Counted from the first letter of the stretch, positions 1-9,649 are shown. The stretch: DNA of 64,000 nt from Diplocloster hominis (GCF_032380655.1 NZ_JAWDIY010000021.1:30319-94318); one strand, 5' to 3'. The notes: generated by a model from the letters alone, not told the origin. Translations and numbers: made by a program.

Positions 1-3000
1 GGCCTAATTCTTTACCGGAGCCATCCCTGATCACAACTTCCGCGCCTGCCACAGGCAGCTCATTCACATCTTTCACCGTTCCGCTTATCCCGGCTCCGCC
101 CAGCGGAAGCTTAAGCTCGCCGTCACCGGTAACCGATTGGCCGTAATCAGCGATTACTACCTCCTGCGTCCTGGTCTCGTCACCGCTTTCAATGGTCATA
201 TGATAGGTACCGTCCGGGACATTGGGAATCATGAACTTACCGTCCGCATCCGTCGTATCCTGGCCTATTACCTTATCATCTGCACCTTTTATAGTGACCT
301 GGGCACCGCTCACCGGCCGGCTGTTCACATCCTTGATCGTGCCGCTCACGTCCGCACCGCCGACAGGCAGCATAATCTCACCAGTTCCGGTAACTGTCTG
401 GCCGTTCCCGGCGATCTCTGCAGACGAGGAAATCTGCCCGTTGTCTTTTTCAAACGTAATCAGATAGTTGCCGTCAGGGATATTTGAGATCGTATAGTTC
501 CCGCTGCTGTCCGTGGTATTTCGTCCCATTTCTTTTCCGGTGTCATCTGTCACCACCACCAGCGCTTCTTCGACCGGCCGATGGTTGACATCCCTGACCG
601 TACCCGTTAGCTCAGCGCCGCCGGTCTGTAACTGTGCGTCTTTGCTGCCGGTGACCGTCTGCCCGTCATCGGATACCTTTAATTCACCTTCGGCCGTTAT
701 CACGGCCGCTTCAGGCCCTGTGCCGGTTACGTACTTAACGGTAATGTTATAATCTCCATCCGGTACATTAGAAAACTTATAATTTCCCTCTGCATCCGTT
801 GAGGTTTGAACCGTTTGCGTATGTCCACTTTTATCCTTAAGAGTGACCAGCGCCCCTTTTAGCCCCTGTCCATTCACATCTGTGATCTTTCCGGCCACAT
901 CAGCTCCGCCGATTTCCATCTCTATATCCCGAACTCCGCTGACGATCATTCCGTCTGAACTGATTATTAAATATGTGTTCTTCGACTTGCCATCCTTTTC
1001 TGCCGTTACGGTATATTTTCCGTCAGGCAGACCTGCGAATGTATATTTTCCGTTTTCATCCGTCACAGTGGTGCCTGATACCCCGTCATCGCCATCCGTC
1101 TTCCTGAAGGTAACCTGGACCCCCTGAATCGGATGATCGTTGACATCTGTCACTTTTCCAATAATGGAACCTTTGCCTTTCTGAATATCCACCGATATCT
1201 CAACACTGTCCTCTGCTCCGTTTGCATCCCTCGCCAAAATCGTCAGCGTTCCGTTTCCTGCCTCCGTAGGTGTGCCAAAGATCTGATTATTTTCCAGTGC
1301 CAGCCCCTGCGGCAATGTACCGGACTGCAGACTGACAGCTGCATCTCCTGTTCCCCCGGTCACCTTGAATTCCACCTGTTGAATCGCAAAAGATACATAT
1401 CCCCCGATCTTATCAGAGTCAGCCGTCAGTTGAATAGGAATGGGATTCGCGAAAGCGGTCACCTTGACCGATCCCGTTACGGAAGCGATCGTTATCACAC
1501 CGGTCTCCTTATCATAGGTATAACCACTGCCCGGCACCAGTGCGTTTCCTCCCATTTCCACCTCGATCGTATCCGGCAGCATGTAACCAGGGTCCGCTGT
1601 AAGCGTCATGCTGTAAGCTTGTCCTGACTGGCAATATGGCGGTCCGGCGCTCTCAAGATTATCCAACGTACCTGACACAGCCGGAACATTTTTAGTCACC
1701 CCGTTTCCACCGCCCTTGCCGGACAGACTGGTGTCCGCAGTGGTATTCAGGGTTCCGCCCTCTGTCACGACGACCGTTTCCCCAGCGGGATTTCGAATGG
1801 AGATGTCCCCCAGATTCAGGATTCCGCCGGGCGTAACTACCACTACCGGATTCCCGCTGTCCGGATTGGAGATCACTTTGGAATTGTTACCGTAGACGCT
1901 CGAAGGCAATTCCCAGGTCTGATCATCGCCGACAATGACCGGGTTGATTACGACAATCGTACCGTTATATTCCAGATAGTCTTTCGCCTTTTCAAAGCTC
2001 TGAACCGGGTTGTCTTTCGATCCGTCACCTGTGCTGTCATCGCCGTTCTTTCCATCCACATATACCGTATTTTTTATATAATCCGGTTTGGTTCTGGTAA
2101 TACTGATGGTTTTCCCGGCCTTATAGGTATACCACACGGTGCCATTGCCCTGTACCGGCACCGCAATCTTCCTGATCGATTGGCTGAGGATATTATCTAT
2201 TTGGGAACTATCCGTAACACTGCCTGATACTCTGGCAATCACTTTACCTTCCGAATAATTGTTCGGGTTAACCGTAATCGCGTAGTTCAGCGGGCTGTCC
2301 AGATAAATATATTTATCTGTTACACCAGCATTATAATCCAGATAGATCTCAGCATTTACCTGCGCATTTCCGGAAATATGGAGTTGGACACCTGCCTCTT
2401 TTACAGCACTGTGATATATTCCACTGCCTCTGAATGCTGTATTCGAGCTTTCTATTACACCACCTGTCATTATAAAAGTCTTTGCAACAGAAGCGTTATA
2501 GACTCCGCCTCCTAACCCGATATTTTCAGGCACATGATTGTCGCTTATTCTTCCGCCCCGCAGATAAAAGCTTCCAAGATTATAAACACCTGCCCCACCG
2601 AACTTCTGAGAATCATCCGTTATGGTGTTCCCCGAAATGAGCCCGCCCTCCATAATGAAAACACCATACTCGTTAATGCGGACACCTGTGCCTTTAGCGT
2701 CATCTTTATTATTAATGATACTTCCGCTTTTCAAGGTACCGGAGCCCATTATATGTACGGCAGGCGGTCCCTCATAAGGAACTCCGGCACCAGTAACGCC
2801 CTCTTTATAACCTACGTGATTTTTAATCACCGTGTTCTGATCAATGATTAAATTTCCGCCAGTTTCCACTTGAACCAACGCCATTTTATCGCAGCTGACA
2901 GATTTTCCATCCAGAGTGACGCCATTCAGCGTTAAGGTACCTGAAACCACATCAATTCCGGCATTCGCACCAGCTCTCTCCAAAATTCCACCCGAAAAGG

Positions 3001-4456
3001 TTAGGTTCTTATTGACCGATAGTGTATCTGACATCCGCAGCGTCCCCGTGATACGGATTGTATCCCCGGAGCCGGCGTTACTGACTGCATTTTTCAAGGC
3101 ACTGTATGTACTGACCGTTGTAGAATTTGCATATGTAGAGGCCCCTATGTACTCCGAAAAATGGGTCGTTTCAAAGATATAGCTGCGCTCCTCAACCCGG
3201 CCCTGCATCTTAGTCAGTGTCCCGTCTTCCGCCAGATGATATACCCCAAAATTCTCCGGCGACATCTCCCCGGGGATCTGGATGGCGACCTCCACCCGTC
3301 CATCCGGCTGCACCTGCTGTCCGTCCATCTCAAGTGAAATGTCCAGGTTCTGACAGACCAGATCGTCATAGTCTATATTCTCTTCTCTGTCAGCCAGCTC
3401 CTGTAACACTTCATCCGGCACGTCTTCCTTTTCCACGTTCAAGCTGGTATCCGGGTCCACGATCTCCTCATTTTCCGCAGTCACCGTCACGCCCAGATCC
3501 GATTCCAGAACCACTGGTCCCGCGCTCACCACCCGCACCGTCACGGTGGGGGAAATCACATCATCCCCCACCGACAGATCCTGTCCTGCCAGGAAGCTTT
3601 CATCGACATCCGCTGTAAATATGTAGTCCCCCAATATCGTACTTTCATAATCATCACAGTTCCACTGCACCGGTACAAGGATTACACTGCTGTCCGGCTG
3701 CCCTGCAGCCACCGGTTCTGTATCCGTCTGCCCTGCATCGGTCGGTTCTGCATTCGTTTGGCCTTCATCTGTTTCTTCAGTAACAGGACACACCAAAACC
3801 TCCAATGATTCCGGCAGTCCAATCTCCGCCATCTGAGTTTTAAATCCAACTTCACGTACTTCATCCGTATTCCAATTACAAAATTCTATAATATTCTTCT
3901 GTATCACGGACGGTTCAATATCTGTTTCTTCCATATTATTCCCGGCTCCGGTACCATCTGACGGCTGCAGCAGTTCCGATGGTATCGGGGATATTACCGC
4001 ATCCGGAGCTGCAGACGGCACAGATTGGTCCGCCTCAGCCGGGGTTACAGACGGCGCTGGCTGATCCGCCGAAGCCGGAGCTGCAGACGGTACTGTTTGC
4101 TCCGCCGCAGCCGGAGCTGCAGACGGTACTGTTTGCTCCGCCGCAGCCGGTGGAATCAGCGCTGTCAATCCAGTTTCCGTTTTCGTTGTATCGTTTTTAA
4201 CCGGTGTTCCGGAGGAAGGCAGCAAAGATGGCACCGGTTCGGCAGTCCCGGATGGTGTCTGAAAAGACTCTTCCGTTATTTTACCCTCCGTCTGAACCGC
4301 ATTTTCTCCCGCATACGCAACCTGCACATGAGTCATGAGTGTACTGCTTATCATGGCACAGGCTACAAGGACAGGAAAGGTGCGCCCGAACACCCGCCGG
4401 CACATCTCTCTTCTTTTTCTCCGCATTTTATGATTCTCTGAATCCGTATGCATCAT
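1..4456 (-). CDS. Large secreted repeat surface protein, C-terminus beyond window
   Basis: An open frame runs from an ATG at 4456 (with AAGGGGG about 6 bases upstream) to the window edge: about 1485 codons, no stop seen, so the C-terminus is missing. An Arg/Lys-rich start and hydrophobic stretch (about residues 28-45) ending AYA before GEN look like a signal peptide. About residues 100-160 hold imperfect 12-residue Pro/Ala repeats (PSAAPAAAEQTV type). About 440-720 is rich in Gly/Asn turns like a right-handed beta-helix. About 800 starts a YVDGKNGDDSTGDGS motif of pectate-lyase-like proteins. About 1010-1095 resembles a putative Ig domain (LPQGLAL...GTPTEAG). From about 1094 on there are five tandem domains of about 90 residues (G-x-V-x-DVN-xx-P-x-x-GA ... 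TTD-x-x-G-x-Y ... PDG-x-Y) of the Cna-B/carboxypeptidase-regulatory type. Likely a wall-attached or extracellular adhesin-like protein; the ligand is unknown. Confidence 0.82.
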   Translation of the reverse strand, partial: MMHTDSENHKMRRKRREMCRRVFGRTFPVLVACAMISSTLMTHVQVAYAGENAVQTEGKITEESFQTPSGTAEPVPSLLPSSGTPVKNDTTKTETGLTALIPPAAAEQTVPSAAPAAAEQTVPSAAPASADQPAPSVTPAEADQSVPSAAPDAVISPIPSELLQPSDGTGAGNNMEETDIEPSVIQKNIIEFCNWNTDEVREVGFKTQMAEIGLPESLEVLVCPVTEETDEGQTNAEPTDAGQTDTEPVAAGQPDSSVILVPVQWNCDDYESTILGDYIFTADVDESFLAGQDLSVGDDVISPTVTVRVVSAGPVVLESDLGVTVTAENEEIVDPDTSLNVEKEDVPDEVLQELADREENIDYDDLVCQNLDISLEMDGQQVQPDGRVEVAIQIPGEMSPENFGVYHLAEDGTLTKMQGRVEERSYIFETTHFSEYIGASTYANSTTVSTYSALKNAVSNAGSGDTIRITGTLRMSDTLSVNKNLTFSGGILERAGANAGIDVVSGTLTLNGVTLDGKSVSCDKMALVQVETGGNLIIDQNTVIKNHVGYKEGVTGAGVPYEGPPAVHIMGSGTLKSGSIINNKDDAKGTGVRINEYGVFIMEGGLISGNTITDDSQKFGGAGVYNLGSFYLRGGRISDNHVPENIGLGGGVYNASVAKTFIMTGGVIESSNTAFRGSGIYHSAVKEAGVQLHISGNAQVNAEIYLDYNAGVTDKYIYLDSPLNYAITVNPNNYSEGKVIARVSGSVTDSSQIDNILSQSIRKIAVPVQGNGTVWYTYKAGKTISITRTKPDYIKNTVYVDGKNGDDSTGDGSKDNPVQSFEKAKDYLEYNGTIVVINPVIVGDDQTWELPSSVYGNNSKVISNPDSGNPVVVVTPGGILNLGDISIRNPAGETVVVTEGGTLNTTADTSLSGKGGGNGVTKNVPAVSGTLDNLESAGPPYCQSGQAYSMTLTADPGYMLPDTIEVEMGGNALVPGSGYTYDKETGVITIASVTGSVKVTAFANPIPIQLTADSDKIGGYVSFAIQQVEFKVTGGTGDAAVSLQSGTLPQGLALENNQIFGTPTEAGNGTLTILARDANGAEDSVEISVDIQKGKGSIIGKVTDVNDHPIQGVQVTFRKTDGDDGVSGTTVTDENGKYTFAGLPDGKYTVTAEKDGKSKNTYLIISSDGMIVSGVRDIEMEIGGADVAGKITDVNGQGLKGALVTLKDKSGHTQTVQTSTDAEGNYKFSNVPDGDYNITVKYVTGTGPEAAVITAEGELKVSDDGQTVTGSKDAQLQTGGAELTGTVRDVNHRPVEEALVVVTDDTGKEMGRNTTDSSGNYTISNIPDGNYLITFEKDNGQISSSAEIAGNGQTVTGTGEIMLPVGGADVSGTIKDVNSRPVSGAQVTIKGADDKVIGQDTTDADGKFMIPNVPDGTYHMTIESGDETRTQEVVIADYGQSVTGDGELKLPLGGAGISGTVKDVNELPVAGAEVVIRDGSGKELG

Positions 4457-4619
4457 AAAATCCCCCTTTAGATCCATAGTGATGTAGCAACCCAAAAGCC
4501 GCTGGTTAATAGTTACAGAAAAAAAGCTGACAGATAACTAAATCCAAAGATACGAAGGTCATCTGCCCGGAGAACCTTCCTTAATATACAAGAGTTGTAA
4601 TAAGCTTTTACTCTCTCCG

Positions 4620-4639
4620 ATATCTATTTCGTTAGATAT
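4620..4639. promoter_or_regulatory. Small inverted repeat upstream of the surface protein gene
   Basis: ATATCTA and TAGATAT are separated by 6 bases, about 165 bases before the surface-protein start. This could be an operator or a small mRNA hairpin. I found no clear -35/-10 pair next to it. In the rest of 4457-4760 I see only the SD (4462-4470) and AT-rich sequence. Confidence 0.25.
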
Positions 4640-4762
4640 AAATATAGCATTTACGGACATACCATGAAACAGTTCGAGGGCATTTGTGATTTATTTGTGA
4701 TTTTTGTGAAGCACATTTAGAAATAAGACAGACGAGCCGGTTAGACCTATACTCCAAAAAAA

Positions 4763-4803
4763 CCGGTACTTTAGATAAATTCCTGTTTATCTTAAAGTGC
4801 CGG
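4763..4803. terminator. Bidirectional terminator-like hairpin
   Basis: A CCGG-capped stem (CCGGTACTTTA-ATAAA against TTTAT-TTAAAGTGCCGG, one bulge) is flanked by an A-run on the left and a T-rich stretch on the right, so it could end transcription in either direction. It lies between the surface-protein gene and the direct repeats. Confidence 0.45.
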
Positions 4804-4869
4804 CATTTTACTTTTTATATTGCGATACCTCTTTTTACTTACATAAATTGTTGGAATCTTCCATACAGA

Positions 4870-4964
4870 TTTTTCAGAGACCATTTATCTTTTCTGTCGG
4901 AGATAAGATAAGTGCGTGGGTAGATGTCAATAAAGTTTTTCAGCGACCATTTATCTTTTCTGTC
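4870..4964. repeat. Two direct 29-bp repeats, 66 bp apart
   Basis: The same 29-bp sequence occurs at 4870-4898 and 4936-4964 with one mismatch (CAGaGACC versus CAGcGACC). The 37 bp between them are unrelated. The region is AT-rich and non-coding; a 64-codon plus-strand frame over it only translates the repeat twice. Confidence 0.7.
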
Positions 4965-5062
4965 CTACACTCCGAAACCAACTCCATCTGATTTTACCAG
5001 ATTTTTTTAACCCCTCTTCCACACTCTAAACTATAGTAGGAAGCTTCTACGCCTATATTAGT

Positions 5063-5305
5063 GCAGGGTCTGATGGCTCCAGGTTGTGGGAGGGCACCCG
5101 GAGGAAAGGACGGGGCAATTCTCCTCTTAGAAAAAGCATGGCCGAATAGCGGAGGGAGACTCAAGTGAGAATGGAGGCTCTCACGCCGACATTCTCACTG
5201 CTTTCAGAGGCTCCCGGAGCTGCCTATGAGGTTGCTTTTTCTAAGAGGAGAATTGCCCCGTCCTTTCCTCCGGGTGCCCTCCCACAACCTGGAGCCATCA
5301 GGCCC
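5063..5305. repeat. Long palindromic element LPE-1
   Basis: Two perfectly complementary 69-bp arms (5070-5138 and 5233-5301) flank a 94-bp centre. The centre holds its own hairpin (AGTGAGAATG at 5164-5173 with CATTCTCACT at 5190-5199). The left boundary reads TATTAGTGCAGGG and the right boundary GGCCCG, matching the boundaries of the other LPE copies although arms and centre differ. It lies between the Nudix gene and the surface-protein gene. No reading frame is evident. Confidence 0.85.
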
Positions 5306-5369
5306 GTCCCCCGCAATTCCCCCCTAAGCATTTCCAGACATTAACCATAAATCACATTCCAAAATAGAA

Positions 5370-5402
5370 ATCCGGCCAAAGAGCTTCCGCTCCCGGCCGG
5401 AT
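5370..5402 (-). terminator. Rho-independent terminator after the Nudix gene
   Basis: On the minus strand ATCCGGCC pairs with GGCCGGAT across a 17-base loop region and is followed by TTCTATTTT. It begins 15 bases after the Nudix stop codon. Confidence 0.65.
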
Positions 5403-5416
5403 GAATAAACAACGCA

Positions 5417-5869
5417 CTAGAAATACTTTCTGCTGCCCCAGAGGTTGCTTTTCTTCAAATCCAGATATTCATTATACGCCTTTTCCAGAATTTGCTTCTC
5501 ATTTGTGAACTTCAGCAGATGATAGGCCTCGTGGAATTTATAATAGCCCGAATCTACGAAGTATTCCTCCCGCTGCGGCTTGCTGTAATAGCTGTCCGCC
5601 ATCATCAGATACCAGTGTACATCTTTTTCCACTGTATCCTCCGGAACACTGAAGGAATATTGACTTTTACCTATATACTTGATGATCTGCGCATTGACTC
5701 CTGTTTCTTCAAGCACTTCCCTTGCGGCTGTATCCTTGAATTCTTCACCCTGTTCAACCGTTCCTTTTGGTAAAACCCAGCCTTCGTATTTATTCTTATA
5801 ATTCTTATATAAGACTAAAATTTTTCCCCGAAATATAACCACACCGCCGCAGCTTGTTGCTTCAATCAT
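5417..5869 (-). CDS. Nudix hydrolase
   Basis: A 150-residue protein with a perfect Nudix box (G-x5-E-x7-REVLEETGV) at residues 36-58, so a Mg-dependent pyrophosphohydrolase acting on a nucleoside diphosphate linked to another group. The WVLPKG segment just before the box and the small single-domain size fit MutT/Ap4A-hydrolase-like members, but the substrate cannot be read from sequence. ATG at 5869 follows AGGAGG at good spacing. The gene appears monocistronic, with its own terminator at 5370-5402. Cytosolic, no signal peptide. Confidence 0.88.
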   Translation of the reverse strand: MIEATSCGGVVIFRGKILVLYKNYKNKYEGWVLPKGTVEQGEEFKDTAAREVLEETGVNAQIIKYIGKSQYSFSVPEDTVEKDVHWYLMMADSYYSKPQREEYFVDSGYYKFHEAYHLLKFTNEKQILEKAYNEYLDLKKSNLWGSRKYF

Positions 5870-5926
5870 TGCAATTCCTCCTGCCCGTAAGGTGTGTCAA
5901 ACTGACTGTTTTTTAGTATACCTCTT

Positions 5927-6434
5927 TTACAGTCGATTTGCAACCCATTGTTGTAAATTGGAGGACGAGGCAAATTGGAGGACGAGACGCCAGGCGTCAG
6001 GCACCATGCACCAAACTGCTTTATTGCATCGGCGCTGTGTTGAATAGGAAGATCCTGTGTGCTTCCCGTGCCATTTTGAAATTTCTGCCGGATGGAATAA
6101 TGCGCGGTAGACAGGTTTCAGCCTCTGGACATATTCCGGGTCCGTCAGGTAAAGAGTGGCCTGATGGTTTAAGCAATTACGCAAGGATGTTATTTCATCC
6201 GGCGTGTTTACCCCCCAATGCAATTCTGCTTCGGTTTTCTTTAACGCTCCTAAACGCGTCACTTTGCTGACCGTCATTTTCGAGAATACGTCAAATATCC
6301 ATGCGGCGTCCCCGAACTTACCGGTAACCGCATGGAACAGGGAAGAGACGTCGTCCTGATTCAGATCCGTATTTCTGTCCCCGCAGATCTTATAGGCGGC
6401 GTTCCCTTCTGCCGGCCACGTCCACGATAAGGAT
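5927..6434 (-). pseudogene. Truncated unrecognised reading frame behind ftsW
   Basis: Directly after the ftsW stop an open frame continues to 5927. Its composition is protein-like (for example GDRNTDLNQDDVSSLF, then DAAWIFDVFSKMTVSKV and LYLTDPEYVQRLKPVYRALF). It has no start codon or SD between the ftsW stop and the protein-like part; the first in-frame ATG is well inside. I do not recognise the family. The simplest reading is the 3' remnant of a gene joined to the ftsW end by a deletion or insertion. Two AAATTGGAGGACGAG copies and a GACGCC/GGCGTC palindrome lie near its 3' end (5950-6000). It could also be meaningless open frame. Confidence 0.4.
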
Positions 6435-7598
6435 CTAATCCTTAAACTTAATCTGTTTGGACACAGCCAGGGCCAATCCCATCTCTGCCATAAGGAACAG
6501 GATCGAAGTTCCCCCATAGCTGATAAACGGCAGGGATATCCCCGTAGTGGGAATCAGGTTGATCACCACCGCGATATTTAACACCACCTGGATCGCAATA
6601 TGGGAAAAGATGCCGGTCACCAGAAGAGAACCGTATAAATCCGGCGCGTTTCTGGCGATGAAGAGCAGGCGGTACAGGAGCAGAATAAACAGCAGGGTTA
6701 CAAGCGCCGCTCCGAAAATCCCCAGTTCCTCACAGATAATAGAAAAAATCATATCGTTCTGAACTTCCGGTATGTAAAATTTCTGGGCGGAATTGCCCAG
6801 GCCTTTTCCGAAAAATCCCCCGTTCCCGATGGCGTACAGTCCCTGCATCGTCTGATAAGCCCAGTCATTGGCATGGGTTTCCGGGTCCAGCCAGGCCAGG
6901 ATACGCTTGATACGAAACGGTGTGGAGTCATCCATATAGGCGGAAAAATCAATGTGCTGCTTCAGATAGTTAATGCCGAACACAATGCCGCCAAACCCCA
7001 GTATTCCAAGACCCACGAAAGGAATCGTCCTGGGGTGGACGATGAATAACAGGATTGCCGTGATTCCTATGACAATGATCGCGGAGCTTAGATTATCTGT
7101 AAAAATATAGAGCATCAAAGCTGCCAGTACCCCTACGCCCATGATCAGAATGGAACCCTTGATTTTCTTGACTCCGCTTCCGATCTTCACGATCAGGTAG
7201 GGAATAAAAAGGATAACGGCGATCTTCACAACCTCTGCCGGCTGTAAACGAAGGTTCCCGCGTCCAATCCAGCGGGTCGCTCCTTTTGCCTCGATCCCTA
7301 ACGGGGTCAGGACCAGAAGTACCATGATCAGTGAGACGATATATCCAAAAAAAGCAAATTTGATCCAGATATGATAGTCGATGTTGGCAATAATCAACAT
7401 GACAGTAAGGCTTGCAAGGCTGATCAGGCCCTGCTTGCGAAACCAATACATTCCATCCCCATACTGAAGCTGCGCCGCGTAGGAACTGGCGGAATACAGC
7501 ATAATCAGACCAAAGCACACAAGGAATATGACCACCGCGAGCAGATTATAATCGAAATACCTTTCCCGGTTTTTCTTAAAACCATATTTTCTAGCCAT
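6435..7598 (-). CDS. ftsW: FtsW/RodA/SpoVE-family SEDS peptidoglycan polymerase
   Basis: A 387-residue membrane protein with about ten hydrophobic segments, the usual size. SEDS hallmarks are ATRWIGRG...LQPAEVVK (about 105-125), GNGGFFGKGLGNSAQKFYIPE (about 265-285, close to FtsW), NDMIFSIICEELG and the C-terminal GISLPFISYGGTS. Family knowledge: SEDS proteins polymerise lipid II into glycan strands with a class B PBP. FtsW (division), RodA (elongation) and SpoVE (spore cortex) cannot be told apart securely; the GLGNS-QKFYIPE stretch favours FtsW/SpoVE. ATG at 7598 follows GGAGA. No division cluster surrounds it, so it may be an extra paralogue. Confidence 0.85.
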   Translation of the reverse strand: MARKYGFKKNRERYFDYNLLAVVIFLVCFGLIMLYSASSYAAQLQYGDGMYWFRKQGLISLASLTVMLIIANIDYHIWIKFAFFGYIVSLIMVLLVLTPLGIEAKGATRWIGRGNLRLQPAEVVKIAVILFIPYLIVKIGSGVKKIKGSILIMGVGVLAALMLYIFTDNLSSAIIVIGITAILLFIVHPRTIPFVGLGILGFGGIVFGINYLKQHIDFSAYMDDSTPFRIKRILAWLDPETHANDWAYQTMQGLYAIGNGGFFGKGLGNSAQKFYIPEVQNDMIFSIICEELGIFGAALVTLLFILLLYRLLFIARNAPDLYGSLLVTGIFSHIAIQVVLNIAVVINLIPTTGISLPFISYGGTSILFLMAEMGLALAVSKQIKFKD

Positions 7599-7654
7599 TC
7601 AAATTCTCCATTTCGTTATCCTTGGTACAAGCTCTAATAAATTATTATTATAGA

Positions 7655-9466
7655 CTAACGAAGAGCAATTTTCAACAGCTCGACAAAAGTATCTGCATTT
7701 TCCTGGGCCAGTACTTCCCGGACCAGAGTTGTCCGGTCTGTGATAATATTATCCACCCCGATACTATTCATACGCATCATATTTCCCTTGGCGTTTACGG
7801 TCCAGGCATGCACCTGTTTTCCGGCCTCATGAGCGCTTCGGACCATGGATTCCGTCACATAAATATATTTCACGCTGAGCAGATCCGCGTATTCAAGCCT
7901 TGATACGTCCCCATAAGCCACGGACATGATATAGCCTGTGGTCATTCCCGGATTCAGCTCCTTTACCTGCCTGAGGAAATGATAATCCATGGAGGTGACG
8001 ATACACTGGTCTTCCATATGGTATTCCTCGATTAACCCGATTACCTTGGGTACGATATCCTCGTTATGGCCATTGGATTTGATCTCAATATTCAGATTCA
8101 GCTTTCCCTTGCAGTAATCCAGCACTTCACTCAGCGTGGGGATCGGCTCGCCTGCGAATTCTTTCCGAAACCAGCCGCCGGCATCCAGATTTCTGATCTC
8201 ATCGTAGTTCACTTCCCAGATCTTTTTATTTAACCCGGCCGTTCGCTTCAGACTGCTGTCATGCAGAAGGATCAGCTGCCCGTCCTTCGTCTCCTGGATA
8301 TCGATCTCTGCATAATCCGCCAGCTCCTCCACCGCGTTCATCAGGGCGGACATCGTATTTTCAGGAGCCGTCCTGGCCCCTCCTCTGTGGGCGGTAACCT
8401 GGGTGGTTACGAAAATATCATCGGCCAGCACCACCCGCTGGCTGATCAGATACCATCCGTAGACCAGTTCCAGAGCCGCGATGCACATGCCGATCACCAT
8501 GGCCACTCTCTTTCGGCCAAATTTTCGGAACAGCCTGCTCTTCCCGTAGTCGGGCAATTGATCCGGCAGACTGCCGGGTTCCTGCGCGGCCTCCCGGTAC
8601 ATCGTGTAGATCAGCACCAGATTGCACACGGTGCCCACCACACCTGCCACATATCCCATACCTACCCGGACCCAATCCTCGATCTTCAACAGGACGCCCA
8701 GCGCGATCGCCGCATCCTTGGTGAAATGCACAAAAACAGCCGCCAGAAAAGAAAACAGAAAATAGAACGCGGACAATACCACAACAAGAGCAATATTCCA
8801 GACCAGCAAACGGCCTAAAAACCTTCCGTAATGCCGACCCGTAATGCTCCTGCTATCCCGGAACCAGTCTTTCACCCGTCCCCTTTTCATAACAGCGGCC
8901 GGCACCGCCAGAAAAAGCTGCGTACACAGCAGCAGGAAAGCCACAAACAAGAGGATCAAAATTACCGGATATTTAATTTTACTGATCAGAATCTGAATAG
9001 CATAATTCAAAATCTTTATATTAAAAAACTGTCTTACCAGATAATGCAAAGTCAGAAACGGCATGAGCGTCAGAATACCAGGCAGCCACATCAGACGGTT
9101 CTTCCTGACAAAGATCTCCATCTGACGGCTTCCGATCAGAATAATATCCGTAACCGTGGCCCTGACCTTTCTCTCCGAATAATGAAAACAGCCCAGCAAT
9201 ACGGACACCTCAAACAGAAGAAGAAATAACATCACAATCACATAGACGCTGAACAGCAGAATCGTAAGCGGATTCTTTATAAAATCCAAAAAATTCTCCG
9301 CTGTCAGATAACTATACCCCTGTCTTTCCAGCAGCAGCAAAATCCCCTGACGCAGCAGATAGAGCAGCGTCGCCGAAATAGCAATATGCAGACCCACCTC
9401 AAACAACAGCAGGCTTTTCATATTAAAATTCAGAATCTCTCTTGCTTTTTTAAAACAGGTCCGCAT
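7655..9466 (-). CDS. Membrane-anchored glycerophosphodiester phosphodiesterase
   Basis: A 603-residue protein in two parts. The N-terminal ~340 residues have six or more hydrophobic segments (membrane GDPD N-terminal domain). The C-terminal ~240 residues are a GDPD TIM barrel: VTAHRGG (about 360), PENT, EIDIQ, LLHDSSLKR, and a late AWTVN. The family hydrolyses glycerophosphodiesters to glycerol-3-phosphate and alcohol, probably outside or at the membrane. An in-frame TTG lies at 9475, but ATG at 9466 has AGAGG nine bases upstream and is preferred. It lies 57 bp ahead of ftsW in the same direction. LPE-2 and a tandem repeat are upstream. Confidence 0.87.
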   Translation of the reverse strand: MRTCFKKAREILNFNMKSLLLFEVGLHIAISATLLYLLRQGILLLLERQGYSYLTAENFLDFIKNPLTILLFSVYVIVMLFLLLFEVSVLLGCFHYSERKVRATVTDIILIGSRQMEIFVRKNRLMWLPGILTLMPFLTLHYLVRQFFNIKILNYAIQILISKIKYPVILILLFVAFLLLCTQLFLAVPAAVMKRGRVKDWFRDSRSITGRHYGRFLGRLLVWNIALVVVLSAFYFLFSFLAAVFVHFTKDAAIALGVLLKIEDWVRVGMGYVAGVVGTVCNLVLIYTMYREAAQEPGSLPDQLPDYGKSRLFRKFGRKRVAMVIGMCIAALELVYGWYLISQRVVLADDIFVTTQVTAHRGGARTAPENTMSALMNAVEELADYAEIDIQETKDGQLILLHDSSLKRTAGLNKKIWEVNYDEIRNLDAGGWFRKEFAGEPIPTLSEVLDYCKGKLNLNIEIKSNGHNEDIVPKVIGLIEEYHMEDQCIVTSMDYHFLRQVKELNPGMTTGYIMSVAYGDVSRLEYADLLSVKYIYVTESMVRSAHEAGKQVHAWTVNAKGNMMRMNSIGVDNIITDRTTLVREVLAQENADTFVELLKIALR

Positions 9467-9542
9467 GGCAGTCAACCTCTTATTCCAATCGTATGATATA
9501 TGAATCCCGATAAACTTAAATATTCTACTCTCATAATCTCTC

Positions 9543-9649
9543 AGGTATACACCCCAGGCCTATGATAACAATGTATAAACGCAGGCATACACCCCAGCCT
9601 ATCATAACAATGTATAAACGCAGGCATACACCCCGGCCTATCATAACGC
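9543..9649. repeat. Three tandem repeats of about 39-40 bp beside LPE-2
   Basis: Units start at 9543, 9583 and 9622 and share AGGCATACACCCC-GCCTAT-ATAAC; the third is shortened and runs directly into the LPE-2 boundary. Non-coding. They may be short-sequence duplications formed at the element end. Confidence 0.75.

Noticed and set aside
3979..4441. Plus-strand repeat-containing frames opposite the surface protein
   Set aside because: They mirror the Pro/Ala-coding repeats of the minus-strand gene, which has a signal peptide and SD.
4797..4991. 64-codon plus-strand frame with repeated FQRPFIFSV
   Set aside because: The peptide repeat is a by-product of the 29-bp direct DNA repeat, whose offset is a multiple of three.
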